Source: Penelope pileata
Lineage: Eukaryota > Chordata > Aves > Galliformes > Cracidae
NCBI GenBank assembly: GCA_013396635.1
Contig: WBMW01001654.1
Location: 787,187-851,186, forward strand
Direction: 5' to 3'
DNA: 64,000 bases
Of the stretch, positions 14,226 to 24,447 are shown in pieces; within the stretch, counting starts at the first letter, position 1; each line of letters starts with the position of its first letter. The notes beneath the pieces are model-generated. The model was not told the origin of the DNA. It saw nothing but the letters and a program-made list of their open reading frames with translations, and did not search any database. The translations under genes and the position numbers were made by a program.

Positions 14226-14254
14226 NNNNNNNNNNNNNNNNNNNNNNNNNNNNN
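14226..14254. other. Assembly gap (29 N)
   Basis: A run of N lies inside the GC-rich part of SLC25A21 intron 1, 22 bp beyond the exon 1 splice donor. Flanks are rich in GCCGCC and GGGGGAGG, typical of sequence that fails in shotgun assemblies. The gap does not touch the exon. Confidence 0.99.
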
Positions 14255-14276
14255 GCGGGAGGAAGAGCCCACTTAC

Positions 14277-14343
14277 CCGCCGAGCCTCCGGCGGCGATCT
14301 GGTGAGAGGCCTCCTGCAGAAAGCCGCCGCGCTGCCGCGCCAT
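14277..14343 (-). CDS. SLC25A21: SLC25A21 coding exon 1 (mitochondrial 2-oxodicarboxylate carrier, N-terminus)
   Basis: The exon encodes MARQRGGFLQEASHQIAAGG followed by S-A and the first base of a glycine codon, then a strong GGCGG|GTAAGT donor at 14276. From knowledge of the family, human SLC25A21 begins with a 24-residue exon that ends EASRQIVAGGSAG. The shared EAS-x-QI-x-AGGSAG core and the same exon end make the assignment firm. SLC25A21 is an inner-membrane carrier of about 299 residues. It exchanges 2-oxoadipate and related dicarboxylates for 2-oxoglutarate in lysine and tryptophan catabolism. Only the intermembrane-space N-terminus and the start of helix 1 are in this window; the carrier signatures lie in later exons. 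The chosen ATG aligns with the human one, allowing one residue fewer, and sits in a CpG island. The gene runs leftward, divergent from MIPOL1. Confidence 0.93.
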
Positions 14344-14551
14344 GCCTAGCCGTTGCAGGGGAGCGCGAGCCGGGTCCGCACGGGGCGGGAGGGGAAGAGC
14401 CGTCCCGCTGGAGCCGGGGGGGCGGGAGCCGCGCTTATCTGCGGGGGGGCCGCGGCGCGGTCGAGGATAGGGCCGGGGGGCAGGGCCGGGCCCGGCGCTA
14501 CGGCCTCGGGCGGGCAGCGGGCAAAGAGCCGGGCCCGGGCTCGCGGCGGGG

Positions 14552-14556
14552 ATTGG
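14552..14556 (-). promoter_or_regulatory. CCAAT box (NF-Y type)
   Basis: The plus strand reads GATTGGGCT, so the minus strand carries AGCCCAATC, a good NF-Y site. It is 209 bp upstream of the SLC25A21 start codon and oriented with it. NF-Y boxes usually sit 60-100 bp before the transcription start, which suggests a start around 14460-14490. This placement is inference. Confidence 0.5.
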
Positions 14557-14725
14557 GCTCCGAGCCGCTTCCAGGCCGGAGCCCTGCTGCCTGCTGGCAG
14601 CGGGCACCCCTGCGCTGGGCGGCAGCCAGGCCCTCGTGTCCCGGCCGCGGAGCGACGGAGGGACTGCCGCCTCTGCCGGCTTCGGCCGTTTACTCCTCTT
14701 TTCGGGGCTCGTGCCACACAACGCG

Positions 14726-17721
14726 CACCTTTTGCAGCCCCACTCCCTGCTGGTGCTGGGACCTAGCAGATGCCCTCGAATTTCCCGTTGCTCTGCTTCC
14801 AGGAAGGATGGTGGGGCCGTTTGGCTCACTCACCGTCTTTCTGAGGCACAGTGTACTTCTAAAACTTGTGGTTGCAGCTCTTCAGTGTTTGAAGGGCACA
14901 GGTTTCTGGGGTGGGTATTGCATGTGTGACACGGAGCTGCTGGCCCGTCTTGGTAAAGACCATGTGGCCTCGAGCATTGAGCTGCTGTCAGCCCTGGTTT
15001 TGGCAGTCCCCAATGTTTTCCTGCTAGTCAAACCCCTGGGCTACCAGCATCGGCCTGTGAAGCCTATTTCCTTATGTCTACAGTTGCTGTCTTTTCCCTA
15101 ACTCCGAGTAGCACTGTGGTTTCTCCATTTCTTCCTCTAATACTGCTGATTTTTCGTAACCCAACAGAAGGCTTGTCCGTTCAGCTCTGACCTTTTCATT
15201 TCCTAGCAGTGTTCATTTCCTAGTTGTACTTACATACAAGCATGATTGCATCGGTTTTGAGGAGGGAAACAGCTACTGTTGATCTCAGTGGCACATTTAT
15301 TGGAGTTAAGAGGATGGATATTTAAGTTCTAGGCTGTTTGCTGTTAAGCAGTTGCATGGATAACTGGGAATTAATTTGTTTGTTTGTTTTCTTGCTAACA
15401 GCTCTACAGTGTTAACACAGACAAGAATGTTCACATTGTGTCAGAAATCCTTCACATTTATCTTCAAAGTGATTCTGAATAGAATTCGTGACCGTGGACA
15501 TCTCGAAATGAAACTAGGAGGCTAGATTTGCTGGCGCATCCTCGAAAGAGAGGGAAAAGAAAGGTAGCTTTTTAATCCTTAAGTTTTAACTTCTCTCCCC
15601 TACAGGGAAACAAAAACAAACAAACAAAAGAAAACAAAGAGGCTTTGTAAGATAACCTTTATCACCAGTTTGTGCTAATGGCTCTTAACAGAGTGGATAC
15701 TTTGTAACTAGTTGCATATATAGGTTCCTGCAGCACAGCTACTAAAAGCAAATGTTGGCACCCAGTTCTTTGTCCAGTCTTTATGAATCACATTAAGTTA
15801 GGTCTGTTTGTTATGCCTGAGCAGTATCCTTATGTGCTATTTTCCTGTCAGATGGCATTGCAGTCTGCTCTCTGCATATGTTTTAGTTTAGTAAGAAGAG
15901 AGACTTTCAAATATTCAAAGACTTTGAGACAGTGACTTTAAGGTAAAATCCCAGGCACTGAATCCTAGGCACACAGGAGGCATAATACTAAAATTAGGAT
16001 TTTGTGACCCTGGCTCAAGGAGTATATGTATCATAGCAGAGCTGAAGAGAATATGTGCTGTTTTTCCTCTCCCTCCATTTCTGTACCATTAAAGTACAAG
16101 AGAAATCTGGCTTTGTTACACATCTTTTCCTCAAGGAAAAGGGACAAAGTTGACCAAAATCCATTAATAATTGGGATTAAAATGCCATTTTTTACTTCAT
16201 AAAGGCGGAAAGCAGTACAGTCAGAGGCAATTTGTTTCAAATGTTGTTGTGAAAGAGTTCTTGGGTCACAGCTGTCCAGATTGAACGGATGGAAATGCAA
16301 AGGTTACTGTTAGACTGAGGGAGATAATCTGCAAATAAATGAAGCAAAATAATGAAAACCTGTTAGAAACAGGATTCACTGTCTGCCTCATTCACTGGGA
16401 AATAGCCTACTTTGTATACAAACAAAAAAATGTTATGTTTTACGGTGAGGGATTCTGTGAGTGAGTTTTGTGCATAAGGTTTTGAAACCGCGGTACTTTC
16501 ATCCCCTTCATTCACCTTTCTGAGAATCATTTGTCAAACCTTTCCAAACACGTTTTCCTGTCCTGAGAAGCAATTGCAGGTGCTTTAGGATTTGAAAGTC
16601 AAAACTTAATAAAAATGTCTTTGGAAAATTTTTCATTAAGTCTGTTCATGAAGTGTTGTTCTTATGTGTTAGTTTGTAGAGTGTCTGTATGTGTTTTGTG
16701 ATAGTTTGGCAACAAACGCTGCTAAGTGACAGGAGGTTCCAAGGATGAAATGAAGTGTAGCCCTTGATAATTTAGAGCAAAGATTAGAGAAAAGCAAAAG
16801 TTTTTATTGCTACTGTAAAATATGAGAACATACAAAATATCCACAAAAGTGTCAATAAAGCAATAAAATTGAGGCTATAAAATTCAGTTATACAATTTGC
16901 ATTCATCGCCAAATAAACAGTAACTTGAATTCTTTGACATATATAAATGCGTGGGGGGATTGCTGTGGGAATACAGAATTGCTCCTAAAATTAAAAAACT
17001 TCTAATATGCTGACCTTTAAGTAATTAAAATCTCAACTTCAATGTTTCATTAACATTTGCATTGGTTCCCTTGGTTTTGCTCTTTGAGGCTGCTGCTCAA
17101 TAAATACAGCAGGATCACCAGGTCTCCAGTGTTCGGTACCAACAAAATGCAGCTGCTGAAGCATCACGACTTCTTTTGTTCCAGGGTGTAGGTCTCACTG
17201 CACAACGCTCCCTTTGATACAAATGGCAAATAAATCTAATATTAAGCTGGACTTGCTGGAGTTGTTCAATAGTAAGGAGGATTTGGAGTTGATCAGATGG
17301 TGAAGAAAGTGGTTGGTTAGAGCTGTTTTCTGCACGAGGTGTCGCTGCAACAAAAAGGCTTACATAAAAAACTGCTTCAAGTAATCTAAAATAGTGTTCA
17401 CTGTGCATATAATTTTCAGAGATATGTTGACAGAATAGTGTAACACCTTTAGAAAGTAATGCACTACTGCTAGCAAACGTCTTGCAGTATTCAAAACCCA
17501 GATCTGTTCACCCCAGCACCACTAAATTCTCTTGTGAAAATTCTCTTTCACACAGGGTACATCTCCCTCCCTACTCCCCCTCAACGGGCAGCATTCCCGT
17601 GGTGCAGGTTTACTAAAGCACTTCCAGACTTAATCCCATTTTCACATGGCGTCTGCCCAAACCAGTACATATGGCTCTCCATTCTCCATCTCAATAGCCC
17701 TGGCAGCACTTCTCTCTCCAT
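14726..17721. other. Intergenic region between SLC25A21 and MIPOL1 promoters
   Basis: About 3 kb of AT-rich sequence between CpG islands 1 and 2. The only item with gene-like structure is the possible minus-strand terminal exon at 16803-17344. Otherwise I see short A-rich stretches such as (AAAC)n near 15605-15640 and no recognisable repeat. Confidence 0.6.
16803..17344 (-). other. Possible terminal exon of an unidentified minus-strand transcript
   Basis: On the minus strand a good acceptor (CCTTTTTGTTGCAG) at 17345 is followed by an open frame of 75 codons, 17344 down to the TGA at 17115-17117. About 310 bp further on is AATAAA (TTTATT at 16803-16808 on the plus strand). The peptide has normal composition, including SSNQPLSSPSDQLQILLTIE and later CHLYQRERCAVRPTPWNKRS. 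I do not recognise the family. A transcript starting in CpG island 2 and running leftward would be needed to supply upstream exons. An open frame this long can occur by chance, so this is a candidate only. Confidence 0.25.
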
Positions 17722-18400
17722 TCGCGTTAGCGGGGAATTCCGCTCCGAGCCAGCCTGGGCAGCACTCCAGTGCTAACCCCTCCCAAAAGAAAACAACTTT
17801 TTTCCCGTGCGCGGGGAGCAGGGGCCAGCCAGACGCCAGCTGTGCCCGTGGGAGGGCCTCGCATCCCCACAGCCATCGGCCTNTCGGACCGCGGCCCCGC
17901 CGCCGGCCCTTGCTGCTGTGCGCTCCTGGGGGCGGCGCGTTCGGCGTTCCTGCCTGCCCAGCCCGGCCGCAGGGGCCGCTCGCTCCCGGGCTTTGTTGCG
18001 GAGGCTGCGGCGCCCGCGGGGGAGGAGCGCGCAGGTAACGGGCTGCCGGGCCGCTTCCTCCGGCTGCTGCGCGGCGCTCGGGTTCCAGCTCGGCCCCCTC
18101 CTGCCGTGGGGCTCCGCGCTCTGCCCGCAGCGCCTCCCCGTGCCCTGCCGCACTCCCCGCCGGGCCTGCTCCGCCGGCGGGCAGCCCCTGGCAGGGCGGC
18201 GGCACCGTCACCCCTCTCCGCTCCCCCCGAAACTGCCGGAGGGGCCCCGGCTCGCCCCGCTGGTTCCTGCCTGGAGAAAGCGGGGAGCGAGTTGGCTGTG
18301 CGGAGGTCCGCGGCTCAGAGCTGGGAATGGTGTCGGTGCGGTGGGAGGGGGCATGGGCAGATTCCTGGGGGTGCCGGGAGAGCCGAGCAAATCCGGGATG
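17722..18400 (+). promoter_or_regulatory. MIPOL1: CpG island 2, probable MIPOL1 promoter / untranslated exon 1
   Basis: A CpG-dense block of about 0.7 kb. Transcription to the right from here would give MIPOL1 a non-coding first exon, as in mammals where the start codon lies in a later exon. Two plausible donors on the plus strand are GCGCAG|GTAACG (exon end 18034) and GGTCAG|GTGAGAG (exon end 18423); the second is the stronger. A single N at 17883 marks an unresolved base. Open frames of more than 200 codons on both strands here reflect GC content and lack family resemblance. Confidence 0.6.
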
Positions 18401-19194
18401 CAGGGCTGCATCTGTCTGGTCAGGTGAGAGCAGGCTGTGAGGGCTCTTGGAATAGCCGTGCATCAAAAAGAGGAAAAAAACACACGTGCACTTTAAAAAA
18501 AAAAAGTTTGCAGTCTGTGCTTTTGTTTTGAACGTTTAAAAAACATCTTTAAGAAGTTCCCAATTATGGTATACTTCAGCTTCTAATCCAAGTAAGTTTC
18601 ATGCAGCCTGTTCTCTTGATGATGTTGTAAAGGTCTGTTTCATTTGGAGAAGGAAACGATGTTTATTTGTTAGCAGTTTGGAGAAGTGTTGGCTCTGTTG
18701 GTGTACACAGAGCTCTGCTCTGTCTGAGCACACCCTTCCATGCTGCCCACAGAGAGCCGTGCCAGGCCCGGGGTGCCTGTGGCTGGGTGCTGCAGGACTT
18801 TACGGGTCCCTGCCTTATGGGGTGCTGTAATGTGCCAGCTTTCTGCTTCTGCCCGCAAGCATCTGCTTTACTCTGGCGATATGCAGCTTGGGATAGACAG
18901 CAAACCACCGTTTTTGTATTCTTTATTTAAATACGTTGTGCCACTGACTTAAATGTTTTGCAAAGTTTTAGGAAAAGTTAAGATTAAGTCATGGATGGCC
19001 GACCTTTTGGCTTGCCTGGGCTGCATTGAGTGAAGATGAACTTTCTTAGGCCTCTTATAAATATACAGTATAGTTAATGCAGATAGCTAACAGCTCATTT
19101 TAATTTTTATATATTTATATTTTTATGAAAACATAAAGAACAATAAAAACATGCAACTAGTGGGATATTTGACAGTGTTTGTGAAACTGATGCA

Positions 19195-19680
19195 TCACTG
19201 TTGCTCAGTGGAAGTGGTTACAATTCTCAGTGACTTCTCAAGGTGATCATCAGAGATTTTTGATGAAATTTTACTCTTCCTGTGCTTCATCCTTGGAAAC
19301 AGTTGTTCACAAATGTACGTACTGCCAAAAAGTGATGACGTGAATAAGGCATGATGGTGAAGCGAGGGATGTGTTTCTCTGGTAAAAGAGGGCTTATAGA
19401 AGTCCAGTAGAGAGACATGATCACATTTTTGACATGAGTTGAATATCTGATTGCAACTCCATACATTCCATTTGAAAATGTGCAGGTCGACTGAAAATGG
19501 CGTCACAAAGATAGCAAAAAATTGTTGATTTTTTTTGGCAATCTTGAAACCTATTCTCCAATTCCTCTATGAAAACAGAAAGCAAGGCTGCATGTTTCTC
19601 AGTGTTTGCAGGACCGGTTTTAGCCAAAGTACCAAAATGCATACAGTTATTTACCATAACATGAGTTAGCACTGCACTGC
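19195..19680 (-). pseudogene. hAT transposase C-terminal remnant (dimerisation region), frameshifted
   Basis: Two overlapping minus-strand frames (19672-19421 and 19506-19195) together resemble the C-terminal part of hAT transposases of the GTF2IRD2/ZBED-associated type. The upstream frame has LLSVFIEELENRFQDC; the downstream frame has SLFGSTYICEQLFPRMKHRK followed by SKISDDHLE, the conserved hAT C-terminal dimerisation signature. The change of frame near 19450-19510 and the missing N-terminal BED finger and catalytic core show that it is dead. It lies inside the 18990-19860 element and runs opposite to MIPOL1. Confidence 0.8.
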
Positions 19681-19780
19681 AGTGCGCCCTCCCCGTGTCC
19701 TGGCTTCAGCTCAGATGGTGCTAAGCGATGGGTGCTCGCTCCGGGCCGGGCCGGGCCAGGCCGCCCACCAGGGAAGAGCC

Positions 19781-19794
19781 GTTGCCATGACAAC
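19781..19794. promoter_or_regulatory. Perfect RFX X-box palindrome
   Basis: GTTGCCATGACAAC fits the RFX consensus GTHNYY-AT-RRNAAC at every constrained position. RFX factors bind this motif in promoters of ciliary and MHC class II genes. Here it lies in the GC-rich end of the hAT element, about 1.4-1.8 kb downstream of CpG island 2 inside MIPOL1. Functional use is inference. Confidence 0.5.
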
Positions 19795-22700
19795 GCGGCA
19801 GCCGGGGCCGCGTGAGGAGCTGTGCCAGGCCACATCTGGCCCGTGGGCCGGACATACCTGGACTAAGCCTAAACTGTGAAGGTAAACATGCTGTGCCACT
19901 TAGCACAATTCTATTTTTGCTTTGTTTTTGTTTGCATAGCAAAATGTAGCCGTTGACAACAAGATGTTAAGCAGAAGTGTGAAACGGACCCCTGCGCACA
20001 GAGGAGGCACCATGAGTGTGCTGGGCCGCTGCTCTGCTGCCCATCACTGCTTTCAGTCTCTTGGAAGTGATAAATTTGTCTTTCCTGTTCAGCTAAGGAG
20101 AGGTGACTGAAGTTCTAGTCACAGTACGGACTTTGAATGGAGAGGCTGGGCAGTAAAAATTATGTACAGAATTTAGGAAGGGTCATCTGCTGCTGTGAGT
20201 TTGGGGGAAGGAGGTGGAGTTATGAAGCTGTGCTGCTGCATCCGATCAGTGATAACGTTGTTAGAGAGATTGCAGCCATCCTAGCACTTTGCTTCCTGGT
20301 AAAGATGCCCATGGAGAGAACATACAGGAGCAGAACACCCATTGGCCCTCCTGGCAATTTCTTACATGTTTTGTCTAGTTTACTTCTAAACGCCTAAACT
20401 GATAAGGCTCAAATGCAACTAGTAGATCTCCTGGTCAGGAAGGTTATATAGTCCCTTAAATTTAATAAATGACTCATTATTCAAATTCTTTGCATTTCTG
20501 TATACACTTTTTGTAGTTGTTGCAGGTTTTCATGTAGTGATACCACAAATTCTGATTCCCATTTCTGATTCCTTTTACAGTTTGTGATGAGAACTACCAT
20601 CTCCTCTGTAGTAGTCGGTATGGAACTTCTTGGTGGAGTTTGTTTTCTTGATTCACATAATTTCCCTTTACTGCTTTGGGAGAAGGAAGTGTTACTCTTG
20701 TTCAAGCATTACTCCTGTTCTTTGCATTGCTGGCAGTTGCAGGAGTATGGTGTTAACACCCTCTGACCCAGATCTACTCTTTTGCACTTTGTAGAGTTTT
20801 TAGTTTGTTAGAGTCCTTAAGTTGGTAGAAACATAAGGAAATTTCCTGACCCTCCTGGAAGGGGTTAGAGGCGGAAGTAAACATGGTTTTGGTACCACTA
20901 CGTGAAAAGAATTATTAGGTTATTAATTGGTCACCAGAATTGAAAGAAGGCAGAATACAAGCAGAATCAGTGTTTGTCATTGCTAAAATTTATCTTGGAA
21001 ATTTGTGTTGACAAACATAATTCTGCTGGCAACTTTTTGTATAGTTAAAATTAGCAATGTATATATGGCTCTCAGTTTTAGCAGGGAATAAAATACGTGA
21101 GACTGGTTCTTAATGTTATCTTATTAGAAAGAAATCCACATCTATGACATCCTTTTGCTAGAGTACCACTTGCTAGAGTAGCAAATCAAGAAACATATCC
21201 AGCTTGCCTTCAAGTGAATGGCATGACTTCTACTGGTTGCAGTGGCGTGGGATTACATTGCAGGTTTGGAAGAAGTAATTGGTAATGACTTCAGCTCCCG
21301 GAGGGCATTAATTTATGCACAATGAAATCCATAATAAATTGAGTTAAGGAGATCCACATAACATGCTGGTAGACAAATGTTATCCTTTCTGTCCTTTTAT
21401 GTAAATCTGTTGAAGACAGAATTTGATCTTTAAGTTACACATTCATTTAAGTAGTAATATTCCAGCCAGCTATGCTCTAATTTAAATGTTAAGTGTGAAA
21501 TAAATCAGAAAAATCTAATCTGCTTCAGTAATGTAGTATTAGGACAAAGAAAGATATTTGGTTATTGATTTGTTCTTTGGACAAAGGGGGTGGCAGTTCC
21601 TGTCAAAATTTATGGAATGAGAGCATAGTTGTATGGGAATCTAAACTAGAAATGCGGTGTTACGCTCCACCATGGGGGAATTCAATGTGGGACCAAAGAT
21701 TGCTGTACTTGAAGAAAACGTTGAATTTTTAATGATCTTCTTAAAATGTACAGATCCAGCAATTTCTGCTGATTTGTACTTTAGTTTATAAATAAAAACG
21801 TCCACTCGTAAGGAGAGTATTCAGTGCTAAGGAGTTGCTTCATGGCTGCATATGTGTATGAATTTTACTTTGTGGGACCAAATGCAGAATTTCGGTCATG
21901 AATCTTAACAAATGGTACGAGGCTTGCATTGGCTTGGGGAAAGGGGATAGGGCTTTCTGCAGCGTGGCAGTTGGTATGTACGGAAATGAAAAGTATTAGT
22001 TCTGTTATTTTGACAGAGCACAATTAAAAATATTGTTGTGCCTTGCTTCAGTTCTTAATGTACGGGTTGAATGTGTGTAAATATTTGTATAATGAATATT
22101 GACTTCTGTTTTAGATGTCCTTGGTTTGTTTCCTCTGGGAGTCATCAGCTCTGCTTTAGCTTGCTTGCTTCACAGTCTTTCCAAAAGTGTTTATTTGTCC
22201 CCTCTCTCTTTCTTAATTTTAATGTACCAACAGGTGAGAAAGTGAAACCGTTCTTGCTGCTTACAATTACATTGGATAGTAAATAACAGCTTATAGTGTT
22301 TTTCTTATTTTTTCCGCTATGTTTCATAGCTTTAGAAGCTTAGTTGATTGGCGGAAAGTTAAGCCTACTTACCAAGAGAAATGGTAACTCAGCTTCTAGC
22401 TGAGTGTAGTAAGAGAACTGAGAGTGCTAACCGAGCATAACTGAAAATTATTCTAAGACTTTCTAGTGGTCGTTTCAATGCTATTGAAAGCAGTTGTGCA
22501 AAATTAAATATTTTCTTTCTAAAGTATTCAGTCCTCTCGGTAACGGTATTTGTAGATACAAATTTGATACATAGTTACATATGTTTTTTGAATGAACAGC
22601 TAGTCCTATGTGAAAGAGATTAAATGGTGAAATGTAGAGGGGATACATATCCTAATGAAGTGTTTTGTCTGGACATCCTCATTTGTGCTTGTTGTCATTG

Positions 22701-23554
22701 CCTGAATTATACTCATCCTCTAATAAAGTTATTAGTATTGCTTTTAGAAAGGCACATTTGTTTTTTCTCAAGTACAGTTCTTCTAATTTTCATCATCTGC
22801 AGTTGGACTCTTTCTCAATGTGTTGTCCTCGTGATTGGCATGCAAGTGAACAGAAATTTCAGATTCTATAGGATTTTTCAACGTTAGGTGCTTGGTAGTT
22901 GAAAATGTGACAACTTAGTTACGTAAATTTTAAGATACAGGCATGAGAAACAAAGCAGTCTTTTTCATCATGGTTATCTGTAGCGTGCTTGTGTGCATGT
23001 GTGCACAGACAGAGGTAGTTCTTCCCTTTGCCATTGTGTCAGAACATTAGGATGTGGCTTCCCTTGTCTGAAGAGTGTGACATAAATGCTGTATGAACTG
23101 TTTGTTCCTTTGTACCCTCCTATTAATGAGGAAAATGGTACTATGAAGTATTCACAACAGCTTTAAAATCTATTGAGTATGTCCTTCGTAATAAATAAAT
23201 GTGAAAAATGGGAAAGACTAACTTCAATCAGAATCACAGCACTTTCTTTTTGTCATCTAGTAACTAAAAAATAAATAAATATCTACGTACTCAGACCAAT
23301 GTAAAACCAGCATGTACATGCTTCTCTCTGCTGGATAGCTGATAAAAAATCTGGTAAAGTTATGCAGTTCTAATTGGACAGTAGTTGAAATTATTTTGTG
23401 TAGTTTTTTGAAGTATATTACCTCCTTGGTGCAGCTGCAGAAATGTTTTCTGACGCTGAATTTCTTTATTCTGAGTATTACTAGATGAATGATAGACATG
23501 GTTTCAAGGGCATTCAGTTGTTCAGTGTAATCAAAGTAGGACGATCAATAGTCA

Positions 23555-23670
23555 GATGCCAATTAGCATCAGCTTTCACATTTGCTAATTGACTTTTTTC
23601 CGCCTTTCTTTAATTTTTTGCTGCTAATTATCAAGACACCATGAGCTTGCTGTCAATGTAAACAAGACAA
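23555..23670. promoter_or_regulatory. Candidate enhancer: GCTAATT cluster plus FOX motif
   Basis: Three copies of GCTAATT, or its complement AATTAGC, occur at 23561-23567, 23584-23590 and 23623-23629. A FOXA-type TGTAAACA lies at 23657-23664. The cluster sits in MIPOL1 5' intronic sequence within the conserved PAX9-FOXA1 gene neighbourhood, which is known in vertebrates for distal developmental enhancers. The motifs are seen; conservation and activity are inferred. Confidence 0.3.
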
Positions 23671-24020
23671 TAAAAATGAGTCTTGAAGTAGTTAAATACT
23701 TCAGATCACATGATCTACATCTAAAGAAAAACAAACACTTACTGGATCTGTATTTGTGGATCTGTTTGTAATGGTATTTGTTTTCATTAGACCACAGGAA
23801 TCCTGAAGTTAAACCTTTCTCTTCATACCAGATTACGTATGATGGAAAAGGATGTGGTTCCACACCTACATCCTTCTCAATTGATGTCATCGTTTCTTAA
23901 AGAGACATCAGCAAACCCATAGCTGTGCTGTTATATTTTAAAATGTGTTTTGATTAACATTGGAATTTAGCAAATAAAAATCAACCTTTAAGGTTCAAAT
24001 TATGTTCTTCCTTCCAGTCC

Positions 24021-24047
24021 AAAAAAAAAAAAAAANTTCCCCCCAAC

Positions 24048-24074
<27 letters not shown>
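24021..24074. repeat. Broken poly(A) tract containing an N
   Basis: Fifteen A, one N (24036), TTCCCCCCAAC, then twenty-seven A. The N between homopolymers suggests the assembler could not resolve the length. Confidence 0.95.
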
Positions 24075-24084
<10 letters not shown>

Positions 24085-24447
24085 GCATTCTGATCTGATT
24101 CTGTGATGTTTGCAACTGTTTCCTACTTGAGTGCAGTGCAGGAGCTTTTGTCCATTAGCCTCCTCAGCTGCCTTCAGGGGGACAAGCTGAACTGGGAAGA
24201 CTGGGCAGGACTGCATGTGCTCACTGGTGTCCTCGCTGACCATTTTACGCTGCCTCTAGAGGACATCCCACAGTGCCTTTTTGTCATTTTTCTGACTTAA
24301 TCTGCATTTGCTTCACAGCTTGCTTTAAGAACAGTAAAGCTTTCCATCTGTATTGGGAGTGTATGTTGCTTCTTGTAGTGAGGGTTCTTTAGGACAGTCT
24401 TCAGAATATATTTTACAGATATTAAAGACTAGTAAGGGATTTCCTGT

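Larger units (their letters stand above)
1..14276 (-). other. SLC25A21: SLC25A21 intron 1 (partial, runs off left edge)
   Basis: This is the sequence downstream of the SLC25A21 exon 1 splice donor on the minus strand. I looked for the next exon, which in the family carries the PxD-type carrier signature, and found none, so intron 1 is longer than 14 kb here. The stretch is AT-rich and has no coding exon I can support. It contains a degraded CR1 fragment (2.1 kb), a CRE palindrome (6.3 kb), a polypurine tract (7.2 kb), a CTCF-like site (8.2 kb), one end of a hAT transposon (8.9-9.1 kb) and a perfect hairpin (9.25 kb). Short open frames in this stretch show no family resemblance. Confidence 0.85.
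13841..14725 (-). promoter_or_regulatory. SLC25A21: CpG island 1, SLC25A21 promoter region
   Basis: A sharply bounded GC-rich, CpG-dense block of about 0.9 kb in otherwise AT-rich DNA. It contains the SLC25A21 start codon at 14343 (minus strand), numerous GC boxes, a reverse CCAAT box at 14552 and a (CCCT)n tract. The minus-strand transcription start is expected between the start codon and about 14550, because the CCAAT box lies roughly 210 bp upstream of the ATG. There is no clear TATA box. The island carries a 29-N gap. Long open frames on both strands here are a by-product of GC content. Confidence 0.85.
18990..19860 (-). mobile_element. Internally deleted hAT DNA transposon with both ends and degenerate TSDs
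   Basis: The left end CATGGATGGCCGACC (18990) and the right end read inward on the minus strand, CAGGTATGTCCGGCC (from 19860), match at 11 of 15 positions and fit hAT terminal inverted repeats. Eight-base flanks GATTAAGT (18982-18989) and GACTAAGC (19861-19868) match at 6 of 8, as expected for a degenerate hAT target-site duplication. The element is 871 bp, so most of the roughly 2 kb transposase gene is deleted. The remaining minus-strand coding remnant is the transposase C-terminus. The right 180 bp is GC- and CpG-rich. A related end lies at 8925-9117. The family looks Charlie-like; I do not assign a named consensus. Confidence 0.82.

Noticed and set aside
13825..15101. Long open frames (up to 420 codons) on both strands across CpG island 1
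   Set aside because: They run through the N gap, are arginine/glycine/alanine/proline-rich as expected for CpG islands, and only the 22-codon SLC25A21 exon inside one of them has a family match and a donor.
17642..18531. Open frames of 206-274 codons in CpG island 2
   Set aside because: Low stop density from GC content; no domain, and competing frames on both strands.
22386..22404. 8-bp stem hairpin ACTCAGCT/AGCTGAGT
   Set aside because: About one such stem is expected by chance in a window of this size.
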